A DNA stretch of 18,870 bases from an uncultured Clostridia bacterium (GTDB taxonomy: Bacteria; Bacillota; Clostridia; Lachnospirales; CAG-274): assembly GCA_947589405.1 (NCBI GenBank), contig CANQBT010000029.1, positions 1 to 18,870 on the forward strand. The letters run 5' to 3'. Shown here in pieces: positions 6,467 to 15,400 of this stretch. How positions within the stretch are numbered: position 1 is the first letter of the stretch; each line of letters opens with the position of its first letter. The notes beneath the pieces are model-generated. The model saw nothing but the letters and a program-made list of their open reading frames with translations, made no database searches and was not told the DNA's origin. A program made the position numbers and the translations under genes.

Positions 6467-6934
6467 TTATTTCCTTCTCTTCCCGGTCATTTTTTCTATT
6501 TTTATCCCTATGACAATAGTCTTGTCTATATCTGCATCTATGTATGCAAGCCCCTTTTCAATAAAATCATATGAGAATTTTTTTATCATTTCCGTAAGGG
6601 CGGCTTTCTTTTCATCAGGATCGTCTATTTTCATTGCCGTACCGAATACAACGGCGCTTTCAAAGCTTGTGGAAAACTTATGAGGTATAGGCTCGTGCTT
6701 TGTTACTACGGTAAATGAAACTCTGCTGTCGTAGGCAATATTATCCAGCTTGTGTCCGATTTTTGCCCCATGAAAATAAATTTTGCCGTCTTTATATACA
6801 TAGTTAAGGGGAACGCCGTAGGGATAGCCGTTTTCACCTATTGTAGCAAGCACGCCGTAATCTCCCTTTTCAAGTATTTCTGCTGTTTCGGTATGGGACA
6901 GCTCTCTGTCCCTTCTTCTCATTTCTCTGAACAT
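6467..6934 (-). CDS. NimA/pyridoxamine 5'-phosphate oxidase-like flavoprotein
   Basis: This 155-residue protein has the split-barrel fold signature of the pyridoxamine-phosphate-oxidase-like superfamily: GVLATIGENGYPYGVPLNYV (27-46), then YFHGAKIGHKLDNI (53-66). This is the branch annotated as NimA or 5-nitroimidazole resistance-like. Such proteins bind FMN, haem or F420-type cofactors. The substrate cannot be told from sequence, and true nitroimidazole resistance should not be assumed. The ATG has a strong ribosome-binding site (GGGAGGAG on the minus strand, complement of 6941-6948). It starts 38 bases after the aminotransferase stop and is probably co-transcribed with it. Confidence 0.85.
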   Translation of the reverse strand: MFREMRRRDRELSHTETAEILEKGDYGVLATIGENGYPYGVPLNYVYKDGKIYFHGAKIGHKLDNIAYDSRVSFTVVTKHEPIPHKFSTSFESAVVFGTAMKIDDPDEKKAALTEMIKKFSYDFIEKGLAYIDADIDKTIVIGIKIEKMTGKRRK

Positions 6935-6972
6935 TATATGCTCCTCCCAAGCTAAAACCGTAAGGTCTGTAA

Positions 6973-8139
6973 TTATAATTCCAGTATACCGCTTTCTTTT
7001 ATATTCCGTACTGCTTTCTCAAGGACTTTCGGAGGCTGTACAAGAGCCATTCTTACATAGCCTTCACCCAATTCGCCGAATGAAACTCCGGGAACACACA
7101 GTACGCCTGCTTTTTCCAGAAGGTCAAATGTAAAGCGTGTAGAGGATATGTAATTAGGCGGTATGGGGAACCATGTGAACATTGTAGAGTCTGTAAGGGG
7201 CACGTCCCAGCCTATTGACCTGAGTCCATAGCATAGAGTATCTCTTCTTTTTCTGTACTCCTCCCTGTTTTTCTCTATTATGTCCTGAGGACCTGTAAGG
7301 GCAGCAATGGCAGCGGTCTGTATACCCTTGCATATTCCGTAGTCTATCTGTGAGCGGAATGCCCTGAAGCGCTTTATTATCTCGGGATTTCCCAGAGCAA
7401 ATGAAAGCCTTAGACCTGTCAGGTTGTAGCTTTTTGAAAGGGAATTAAACTCTATGCCTACGTCCATAGCGCCGTCTATCTCAAGGAAGGAGATACCGGG
7501 CTTGTAGTCATATATAAGCTCTGAGTATGCGTTATCGTGTATTACTGTAATGTCGTATCTGTGGGCAAATTCCACAAGCCTTTCATAAAAGCTTCTGTCT
7601 GCATGAGCAGTCGTAGGATTGTTGGGATATGACACCACCATCATTTTGGCTTTTTTCGCAACATTTTCGGGTATGGCGTCAAGGTCTATTATATAGTTGT
7701 TTTCCTTTAATAAGGGCATGTATTCCAGCTTAACGTCTGCCATTGTGGGACCGAATGAAAATATCTGATAACAGGGATCAGGCACAAGTACGGTATCCTT
7801 GCTGTCGCATATAGGAAAGGCTATGTGGGCGATACCCTCTTGGGAACCGTTTACGGCAAGTATGTTTTCTGCTCCCAGCTCTACATTATACCTTCTTTTG
7901 TACCATTGCTGTACGGCTGAGATAAGCTCGGGGCTTTCTGTCATGCCGTATTTGTAGTTTTCGGGATCAAGCATTGCCTCAGATACCGCCTTCATTACAA
8001 AGTCTGAAGGAGGCATATCCGGCGTGCCTATTGACAGATTTATGACCTCTCTTCCCTTTTTCTCCAATTCCTTTCGGGCATCGTCAAGATCCAGTAATAT
8101 ATTTGCGTTTATACGGCCGAATTTTTCTGAAAATTTCAT
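6973..8139 (-). CDS. Class I/II aminotransferase, LL-diaminopimelate aminotransferase-like
   Basis: It is a fold-type I PLP-dependent aminotransferase of 388 residues. The PLP-binding lysine is K236 in SLSKSYNLTGLR. Other PLP contacts are N174 in YPNNPTT, and D202 and Y205 in HDNAY. The substrate-carboxylate arginine is probably R363 in YVRMAL. Overall similarity, including the INLSIGTPDMPP opening, is to the group containing LL-diaminopimelate aminotransferase (lysine/peptidoglycan precursor synthesis) and related alanine/aspartate aminotransferases. Substrate is not settled by sequence. The start is set by AAAGGAG on the minus strand (complement of 8148-8154). It is the first gene of a two-gene minus-strand operon with its own promoter, and divergent from rpoB. 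Confidence 0.9.
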   Translation of the reverse strand: MKFSEKFGRINANILLDLDDARKELEKKGREVINLSIGTPDMPPSDFVMKAVSEAMLDPENYKYGMTESPELISAVQQWYKRRYNVELGAENILAVNGSQEGIAHIAFPICDSKDTVLVPDPCYQIFSFGPTMADVKLEYMPLLKENNYIIDLDAIPENVAKKAKMMVVSYPNNPTTAHADRSFYERLVEFAHRYDITVIHDNAYSELIYDYKPGISFLEIDGAMDVGIEFNSLSKSYNLTGLRLSFALGNPEIIKRFRAFRSQIDYGICKGIQTAAIAALTGPQDIIEKNREEYRKRRDTLCYGLRSIGWDVPLTDSTMFTWFPIPPNYISSTRFTFDLLEKAGVLCVPGVSFGELGEGYVRMALVQPPKVLEKAVRNIKESGILEL

Positions 8140-8169
8140 ATATATTTCTCCTTTGCACTTTATAAAAAC

Positions 8170-8198
8170 AGTATACAGTCATTGCAAAAATATTGCAA
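8170..8198 (-). promoter_or_regulatory. Promoter of the aminotransferase operon
   Basis: On the minus strand TTGCAA (complement of 8193-8198) and TATACT (complement of 8170-8175) are 17 bases apart. The predicted start near 8163 gives a leader of about 24 bases. Confidence 0.65.
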
Positions 8199-8211
8199 GT
8201 AAATTAACGGC

Positions 8212-8230
8212 GTGTCGATAAAATCGACAC
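8212..8230. promoter_or_regulatory. Inverted repeat, possible operator
   Basis: GTGTCGAT-AAA-ATCGACAC is a perfect 8-bp dyad, 13 bases upstream of the aminotransferase -35 box. A further TCGACA half-site lies at 8251-8256. There is no T-run on either side, so it is not a terminator. Position and symmetry suggest a regulator-binding site; I do not recognise the regulator. Confidence 0.4.
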
Positions 8231-8272
8231 TTTGAAAGAAATGCTTTTTTTCGACAGTTAGGTCTGTAGGGG

Positions 8273-8294
8273 ATTTTTATTTCTTAATAAAAAT
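8273..8294. repeat. AT-rich hairpin upstream of rpoB
   Basis: A 9-bp all-A/T dyad (8273-8281 with 8286-8294, loop TCTT). It is weak and has no evident role. It lies between the aminotransferase regulatory region and the rpoB promoter region. Confidence 0.3.
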
Positions 8295-8311
8295 ATCATA
8301 AAATTCTTGCC

Positions 8312-8340
8312 AAAAAAAGAAAAAACCCTATTGACAGGGT
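8312..8340 (-). terminator. Minus-strand intrinsic terminator with no known gene upstream
   Basis: Read on the minus strand, ACCCT-GTCAAT-AGGGT (stem extendable to 7 bp by A-T and G-T pairs) is followed by six T, C and seven T. It looks like a genuine terminator for leftward transcription. The only annotated gene to its right, rpoB, runs rightward. It also overlaps the -35 box of the rpoB promoter. Confidence 0.65.
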
Positions 8341-8393
8341 CTTGCAAAAATGGTAAAATAATATACTGCACCAATAATATTATATACTTATAC
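8318..8393 (-). ncRNA. Candidate short RNA upstream of rpoB
   Basis: A minus-strand promoter at 8400-8428 would start transcription near 8393, and a minus-strand terminator ends it near 8318, giving a transcript of about 75 bases. No start codon with a ribosome-binding site lies inside. It is antisense to the -10 region and first bases of the rpoB transcript. This is inferred from promoter and terminator alone; it has no recognised homologue. Confidence 0.35.
8331..8359 (+). promoter_or_regulatory. rpoB promoter
   Basis: TTGACA (8331-8336) and TAAAAT (8354-8359) have a 17-base spacing, and TGG precedes the -10 box (extended -10). The start near 8366 would give an A/T-rich leader of about 146 bases to the rpoB ATG. 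Confidence 0.75.
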
Positions 8394-8399
8394 AAAATT

Positions 8400-8428
8400 A
8401 TTGTACCACAAAAAGAAAAAAAAGTCAA
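8400..8428 (-). promoter_or_regulatory. Converging minus-strand promoter opposite the rpoB promoter
   Basis: On the minus strand TTGACT (complement of 8423-8428), 17 bases, then TACAAT (complement of 8400-8405) preceded by TGG. It shares CTATTGAC and TGGTA(A/C)AATAAT, at identical spacing, with the rpoB promoter, in mirror orientation about 8379/8380. Confidence 0.5.
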
Positions 8429-8512
8429 TAGATTTTTGTAAAAGATTTGTAAATAATATGAAGAGATGTTCACAATTACATTCTTCAAATAAATAAAGGA
8501 GTGAAAGTGCCA

Positions 8513-11500
8513 ATGGACAACAACAGATTACGTCCTGTAATGTACGGCGATACTATGCGCATGAGCTATGCACGTATTGACGAAGTACTTGAGATGCCTA
8601 ACCTTCTTGCCTTGCAGAAGGACAGCTACCAATGGTTTCTGGACAAGGGTCTTTCAGAGGTTTTTGACGATATTTCGCCTATAAGCGATTATAACGGCAA
8701 TTACATTCTGGAGTTTGTAGACTTTAAGCTTGACAATGAAACAAAGTATTCTATTGCCGAATGTAAGGACAGAGATGCTACCTATGCTACTCCCCTGAGA
8801 GTAAAGGTAAGGCTTCGCAACAAGGAAAACGACGAGGTCAAGGAGCAGGAAATATACATGGGTGAATTCCCTCTTATGACCGAAACAGGCACCTTTGTAA
8901 TAAACGGCGCCGAGAGAGTCATCGTTTCTCAGCTTGTGCGTTCTCCCGGCATATATTTTGAAATTGCCAAAGACAGAGACGGTAAGAACCTTCTTTCATC
9001 TACGGTTATACCCAACAGAGGCGCATGGCTTGAATACGAAACCGATTCAAACGATGTATTTTCCGTAAAAATAGACAGGAACAGGAAGGTCCCCGTTACC
9101 ACTCTTATAAGAGCGCTTGGCTGCGGTACGGATCAGGATATAATCGACCTTTTCGGCGAAGAGCCTAAAATAATAGCCACTATAGAAAAGGATGTTACAA
9201 AGACCTATGAGGAAGGTCTTATAGAGATATATAAAAAGCTCCGCCCAGGCGAGCCACCTACAGTAGAGTCAGCTCTTACCATACTCAACAATATGTTCTA
9301 TGATCCCAAGAGGTATGATCTTGCTCATGTAGGCAGGTATAAATTCAACAAGAAGCTTGCTTTCAAAAACAGAGTCGCAGGCTATACTCTTTCACAGGAC
9401 GTTGTGGATCCTATGACGGGAGAGGTAATTGCAGAGTCAGGCACTACTCTGACGGAAGAGCTGTGCGATACTCTTCAGGACAGCGCCGTTACGGCTATAT
9501 TCGTAAAGGCAGGAGACAGAGAAGTAAAGATACTTTCAAACCTTGCCGTAAAGATAGACGACTTTATTTCAGCCTATGGCATTACCGCTAAGGAATTTGA
9601 GATAAAGGAGAGAGTGCATTTCCCCACTCTCATGAAGATACTTGAGGAAAATGAAGATGCCGAAAGCATAAGACTTGCCATAAAGGCAAATATGGGCGAG
9701 CTTGTGACAAAGCATATCACTTCTGAGGATATTATGGCATCTATCAATTACTGTATAGGTCTTGACTATGGCATCGGCACAAGAGATGATATTGACCATC
9801 TTGGCAACAGACGTATAAGAGCCGTAGGCGAGCTTTTGCAGAATCAGTTCAGAATAGGTCTTTCCAGAATGGAGAGGACCGTTAAAGAGAGAATGACGAC
9901 TCAGGATACAGAGAGCATAACTCCTCAGGCTCTTATCAATATAAAGCCTGTTACCGCTTCCATTAAGGAGTTTTTCGGAAGCTCTCAGCTTTCACAGTTT
10001 ATGGATCAGAACAACCCTCTTGGCGAGCTTACTCACAAGAGAAGGCTTTCAGCCTTAGGTCCGGGCGGTCTTTCAAGAGAAAGAGCGGGCTTTGAGGTGC
10101 GAGATGTTCACAATTCTCATTACGGCAGAATGTGTCCTATAGAGACTCCCGAAGGTCCAAATATCGGACTTATCAACTCTCTTGCCACATTTGCCAAGAT
10201 AAATGAATACGGCTTTATAGAAGCGCCATACAGAGTTATAGACAAGTCCTCAGGCGTTTCAAGAGTTACCGACGACTTTATATATATTGCGGCAGACGAA
10301 GAAGAAAAATATACTATAGCTCAGGCAAACGAACCCCTTAATGAGAACAAGGAATTTGTCAACAGAAGGGTAACATGCCGAAGAAGAGAGGAAAATGTAC
10401 AGGTAGCCCCTGAAAAGGTCGACCTTATGGACGTATCTCCAAGACAGCTTGTTTCCGTAGCTACGGCTCTTATTCCCTTCCTTCAGAACGATGACGTTAC
10501 AAGAGCGCTCATGGGCTCTAACATGCAGCGTCAGGCAGTACCTCTTCTTACAACAGATGCGCCTATAGTCGGCACAGGCATGGAGTACAAGACTGCAAAG
10601 GACTCAGGCGTATGCGTAGTTGCACGTTCTGACGGAGAGGTCATATTTGTAGACGCCTCCAAGATAATAATAAAGACTAACGAAGGTCATACCGAGACAT
10701 ATGAGCTTACTAAGTTCAAGCGCTCAAATCAGTCCAACTGTATGAATCAGGTGCCTATTGTAAGCAAGGGACAGAAGATAACAGCCGGCTCGGTTATAGC
10801 CGACGGTCCTTCTACAAAGAACGGCGAGCTTGCCTTAGGCAAGAACCCTCTTATCGGCTTTATGACATGGGAGGGCTACAACTATGAGGACGCAGTATTA
10901 TTAAGTGAAAGACTTGTTATGGACGATGTATATACGTCTATCCATATTGAGGAATACGAAACAGAAGCCAGAAATACAAAGCTTGGCGATGAGGAAATAA
11001 CAAGAGATATACCTAACATGGGCGCAGAAGCTCTTAAGGACCTTGACGAACAGGGTATCATAAGAATAGGCGCAGAGGTACAGCCTAATTCCATACTTGT
11101 AGGTAAGGTAACGCCTAAGGGCGAAACCGAGCTTACGGCTGAGGAAAGACTTCTGAGAGCCATATTCGGCGAGAAGGCAAGAGAGGTAAGAGATACTTCT
11201 CTTACGGTTCCTCACGGTACAAGCGGTATAGTTGTAGATGTAAAGGTATTCTCAAGAGAAAACAACGATGAGCTTGCTCCAGGCGTCAATCAGTCAGTAA
11301 GAGTATATATAGCTCAGAAGAGAAAAATATCTGTAGGCGATAAGATGGCAGGACGTCATGGAAATAAGGGCGTTGTGTCAAGAGTGCTTCCCGTAGAGGA
11401 TATGCCCTATCTTCCCAACGGACGTCCTCTTGATATAGTTCTTAACCCTCTGGGCGTGCCTTCACGTATGAATATAGGTCAGGTCCTTGAGATACATTTA

Positions 11501-12454
11501 GGTCTTGCAAGCAATGTACTGGGCTGGAAAATAGCTACTCCTGTATTTGACGGTGCAAATGAGCAGGACATTATGGAAACTCTTGACATGGCAAACGATT
11601 ATGCCAACTCTCTTGTAAGAGATGAGGACAACAAATTTGTAGATAATTTTGACGACTTTGCTGCTAAATGGCAGGATAAGCTGGATCCACAGGTATTTGA
11701 ATACCTGGACAAGAACAGGGATCACCGTAAGGAATGGGCAGGAGTGCCTATTGACAGAACAGGTAAGGTAAAGCTTCGTGACGGCAGAACAGGCGAGGAG
11801 TTTGACAATCCTACCACTATCGGCTTCATGCATTACCTTAAGCTTCATCACCTTGTAGACGATAAGATACATGCTCGTTCCACAGGTCCTTACTCACTTG
11901 TTACTCAGCAGCCTCTTGGCGGCAAGGCTCAGTTCGGCGGTCAGCGTTTCGGTGAGATGGAAGTATGGGCTCTCGAGGCATATGGCGCTTCCTATACTCT
12001 TCAGGAAATAATTACCGTAAAGTCTGACGATATAGTAGGCCGTGTAAGCACTTATGAAGCTATTGTAAAGGGCGAAAATATACCTGAACCGGGAGTTCCC
12101 GAATCCTTTAAGGTGCTTCTTAAGGAATTGCAGGCTCTTGCTCTTGACGTAGCCGTATTCAATGAAGGAAAAGAAGTAGAAATAGATGAATTTGCAGACA
12201 ACAGAGAGCTTACTGTCGGAGTCAATATGGAGGGCAATGAGCCTGATGATATTGACGAGGACAAGGAAGAGGACGGAGAGTCAGCTATCGACAGCCTTCT
12301 TGGAGGTATCTCATTAGACGATGTTGACGACGCTCTGGGCGATATATCCGATGACGATATAGTTATAGACGAGGACGAGTTTGACGAGGAAGAAATGCTG
12401 GCTGATCTGGCAGACCTTGACAAGCTTATAGACAAAGAACAGGAGGTGGAGTAA
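8513..12454 (+). CDS. rpoB: DNA-directed RNA polymerase subunit beta
   Basis: It is the beta subunit of RNA polymerase. From the ATG at 8513 it is 1313 residues; GTG codons at 8501 and 8507 are in frame, but the Shine-Dalgarno AAGGAG (8496-8501) overlaps the first and lies close to the second, so the ATG is preferred. The rifampicin pocket FFGSSQLSQFMDQNNPL begins at F487. D498, H508 and S513, equivalent to E. coli D516, H526 and S531, are wild type, predicting rifampicin sensitivity. The active-site lysines are K944 and K952 (DKMAGRHGNKG). The clamp-connecting GGKAQFGGQRFGEMEVWALE is intact. After the conserved core comes a strongly acidic tail (about 1241-1313, 34 Asp/Glu in 73). It is co-transcribed with rpoC, one base between them. 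Confidence 0.97.
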   Translation: MDNNRLRPVMYGDTMRMSYARIDEVLEMPNLLALQKDSYQWFLDKGLSEVFDDISPISDYNGNYILEFVDFKLDNETKYSIAECKDRDATYATPLRVKVRLRNKENDEVKEQEIYMGEFPLMTETGTFVINGAERVIVSQLVRSPGIYFEIAKDRDGKNLLSSTVIPNRGAWLEYETDSNDVFSVKIDRNRKVPVTTLIRALGCGTDQDIIDLFGEEPKIIATIEKDVTKTYEEGLIEIYKKLRPGEPPTVESALTILNNMFYDPKRYDLAHVGRYKFNKKLAFKNRVAGYTLSQDVVDPMTGEVIAESGTTLTEELCDTLQDSAVTAIFVKAGDREVKILSNLAVKIDDFISAYGITAKEFEIKERVHFPTLMKILEENEDAESIRLAIKANMGELVTKHITSEDIMASINYCIGLDYGIGTRDDIDHLGNRRIRAVGELLQNQFRIGLSRMERTVKERMTTQDTESITPQALINIKPVTASIKEFFGSSQLSQFMDQNNPLGELTHKRRLSALGPGGLSRERAGFEVRDVHNSHYGRMCPIETPEGPNIGLINSLATFAKINEYGFIEAPYRVIDKSSGVSRVTDDFIYIAADEEEKYTIAQANEPLNENKEFVNRRVTCRRREENVQVAPEKVDLMDVSPRQLVSVATALIPFLQNDDVTRALMGSNMQRQAVPLLTTDAPIVGTGMEYKTAKDSGVCVVARSDGEVIFVDASKIIIKTNEGHTETYELTKFKRSNQSNCMNQVPIVSKGQKITAGSVIADGPSTKNGELALGKNPLIGFMTWEGYNYEDAVLLSERLVMDDVYTSIHIEEYETEARNTKLGDEEITRDIPNMGAEALKDLDEQGIIRIGAEVQPNSILVGKVTPKGETELTAEERLLRAIFGEKAREVRDTSLTVPHGTSGIVVDVKVFSRENNDELAPGVNQSVRVYIAQKRKISVGDKMAGRHGNKGVVSRVLPVEDMPYLPNGRPLDIVLNPLGVPSRMNIGQVLEIHLGLASNVLGWKIATPVFDGANEQDIMETLDMANDYANSLVRDEDNKFVDNFDDFAAKWQDKLDPQVFEYLDKNRDHRKEWAGVPIDRTGKVKLRDGRTGEEFDNPTTIGFMHYLKLHHLVDDKIHARSTGPYSLVTQQPLGGKAQFGGQRFGEMEVWALEAYGASYTLQEIITVKSDDIVGRVSTYEAIVKGENIPEPGVPESFKVLLKELQALALDVAVFNEGKEVEIDEFADNRELTVGVNMEGNEPDDIDEDKEEDGESAIDSLLGGISLDDVDDALGDISDDDIVIDEDEFDEEEMLADLADLDKLIDKEQEVE
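12233..12451 (+). other. Acidic C-terminal tail of RpoB
   Basis: The last 73 residues contain 34 Asp/Glu and 3 Lys, with runs such as SDDDIVIDEDEFDEEE. They lie beyond the conserved end of the beta subunit. The rpoC ribosome-binding site AGGAGGTGG (12441-12449) is encoded inside its last codons. Confidence 0.85.
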
Positions 12455-12455
12455 A

Positions 12456-15400
12456 ATGAGCGGCAATGAAACTGAAAAGCAGATAATATTTGATTCTATC
12501 AAAATCGGCCTGGCATCTCCTGAAAAAATAAGAAAGTGGTCCTACGGCGAGGTAAAAAAGCCGGAGACTATTAACTACAGGACTCTTAAGCCCGAAAGAG
12601 ACGGTCTTTTCTGCGAAAGGATATTCGGACCTACAAAGGACTGGGAATGTCATTGCGGTAAGTACAAGAGAATAAGACACAAGGGCATAATATGCGACCG
12701 CTGCGGCGTTGAAATAACAAAGAGCAAGGTAAGACGTGAGAGAATGGGTCACATAGAGCTGGCAGCGCCTGTATCCCATATATGGTATTTCAAGGGTATC
12801 CCTTCCAAAATGGGTACAATACTTGGCAAAAGCCCTAAGGAGCTTGAAAAGGTCCTTTACTTTGCCAGCTATATAGTTCTTGATCCCGGCGAAACTTCTT
12901 TTTTGTACAAGGAGGTCATAACCGACCAGCAGAGGAGAGATGCCGAAGAAAAGTACGGCAGAAATTCCTTCAGAGCAGGTATGGGCGCCGAAGCTGTAAA
13001 GGAGCTTCTTGAAGCTATAGATCTTGACAAGGAATCCGAAGAGCTTAAGAAGGAGCTTGTAGATGCTACAGGACAGAAAAAAGCCAAAATAATAAAAAGA
13101 CTTGAGGTAGTGGAGTCCTTCAGATTAAGCGGAAACAGACCCGAGTGGATGGTAATGGACGTTATCCCTGTTATACCTCCTGAGCTGAGACCTATGGTAC
13201 AGCTTGACGGCGGTCGTTTTGCCACATCGGATCTTAACGACCTTTACAGAAGAGTCATAAACAGAAATAACAGATTAAAGAAGCTTCTGGAATTGGGTAC
13301 TCCCGACATTATCGTAAGAAATGAAAAGAGAATGCTCCAGGAAGCAGTTGATGCACTTATAGACAACGGCAGAAGAGGCAGACCCGTAACAGGTCCCGGC
13401 AACAGAGCGCTCAAGTCACTTTCAGACTTATTAAAGGGCAAGCAGGGACGTTTCCGTCAGAACCTTCTGGGAAAGAGAGTCGACTATTCAGGCCGTTCCG
13501 TTATAGTTGTAGGCCCTACGCTCAAGCTCTATCAATGCGGTCTGCCTAAGGAAATGGCTATAGAGCTTTTCAAGCCCTTCGTTATGAAGAAGCTTGTGTC
13601 AGACGAGATAGCGGCAAATATCAAGAGCGCCAAGAGAATGGTAGAGCAGCTTAAGCCTGAGGTATGGGACGTGCTGGAGCAGGTAATAAAGGAGCACCCC
13701 GTTATGCTCAACAGAGCGCCTACTCTTCACAGACTTGGTATACAGGCATTTGAGCCTGTGCTTGTAGAGGGCAGGGCTCTCAAGCTTCACCCTCTTGTAT
13801 GTACGGCTTACAATGCGGACTTTGACGGAGATCAGATGGCTGTTCACGTTCCTCTGAGCGTAGAAGCTCAGGCGGAATGCCGTTTCCTGCTTCTTGCGCC
13901 TAACAATCTGCTCAAGCCTTCAGACGGTGAGCCTGTGGTAGTTCCTTCACAGGATATGGTACTTGGTATTTACTACCTTACATTGGCTAAGGAGGGTGAA
14001 AAGGGCGAAGGCAAGGTATTCCTTGACGAGAACGAGGCCCTTCTTGCCTATGACAACCATGTTATAAGCCTTCATGCCAGAATAAAGGTAAGAAGGACTG
14101 TGGAAATAAACGGAGAAATGAAGTCCGCTATTGTAGACACTACGGCAGGACGTATCATATTCAACGAGATAATACCTCAGGATCTGGGCTTTGTAGACAG
14201 AAGCATTGATGAAAACAAGTTCAAGTTTGAAATAGATTTCCTTACGGGAAAGAAGGAGCTTGGAAAGATAATAAACAGATGTATACACAAGCACCCTGCT
14301 ACAGAAACGGCAGTTGTGCTTGACGATATAAAGAGTCTTGGCTTTAAGTTCTCTACAAGAGGTTCGCTTACCGTATCGGTATCCGATATGAAGATACCTG
14401 AGGCTAAGAATGAGCTTCTTGCCGAAGGCGATGAGCAGGTAAACAAGATCACAGCTATGTACCGTAAGGGTCTTATGACAGATGAGGAAAGACACAACAA
14501 GGTCATAGAGGTATGGGAAAAGGTGGACGACCAGATAACAAACGCACTTATTTCCAATCTTGGTCAGTATAACGATATTTATATGATGGCTCTTTCAGGT
14601 GCCAGAGGTTCAAACAGACAGATCAAGCAGCTTGCAGGTATGCGTGGACTTATGGCTTCACCGTCAGGCGAGACTATAGAGCTTCCTATAAAGGCTAACT
14701 TCCGTGAAGGTCTTACTGTTCAGGAATACTTTATTTCCGCTCATGGTGCAAGAAAAGGTCTTACGGATACGGCTCTTAAGACTGCCGACTCAGGTTATCT
14801 TACAAGACGTCTTGTAGATGTATCTCAGGATATAATTGTAAGGGAATACGACTGTTCTGAGGATACTGATGAAAAGCCTTACATGGAGGTAAGCGCCTTC
14901 ATGGACGGACAGGAAACTATCGAACCTCTTGAGGACAGAATAAGAGGAAGATTTTCGGTAGAGGACATTACCGACCCTGCAAGCGGCAAGGTCATAGTGC
15001 CTGCCGATACTCTTATTACTCCCGATATGGCGGAAGCAGTAGTAAATGCAGGTATCGAGAAGGTCAGGATAAGGACCATACTGAGCTGTAAATGCCATAA
15101 CGGCGTATGCTCTAAGTGCTATGGCGCAAATATGGCAAGCGGCAGACAGGTAAGGATAGGTGAAGCCGTAGGTATTATTGCGGCTCAGTCCATTGGCGAG
15201 CCCGGTACTCAGCTTACAATGAGAACATTCCATACAGGCGGTATTTCAGGTAACGACCTTACACAAGGTCTGCCCAGAGTAGAGGAGCTTTTTGAGGCAA
15301 GAAAGCCTAAGGGACTTTCTATAATAGCAGAGTTCGGCGGCAGGGTAACTATCAATGTTGTAGGCACAAAGGCCAACAAGAAAGAGGACGTTATCGTAAC

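Noticed and set aside
6180..6683. 167-codon frame across the end of the kinase gene and the NimA-like gene
   Set aside because: It runs through two real genes in other frames and a terminator hairpin; no start signal.
6467..6934. Calling the NimA-like protein a nitroimidazole resistance gene
   Set aside because: Family resemblance alone does not show resistance; most members are housekeeping flavoproteins of unknown substrate.
9971..10060. Possible rifampicin-resistance changes in RpoB
   Set aside because: The pocket residues equivalent to E. coli D516, H526 and S531 are all the sensitive type.
12052..12435. Ser-rich 127-codon frame antisense to the end of rpoB
   Set aside because: It is the mirror of the Asp/Glu-rich tail codons and has no start signal.
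13947..14557. Overlapping antisense frames within rpoC
   Set aside because: They are shadows of rpoC with no ribosome-binding site and no domain.
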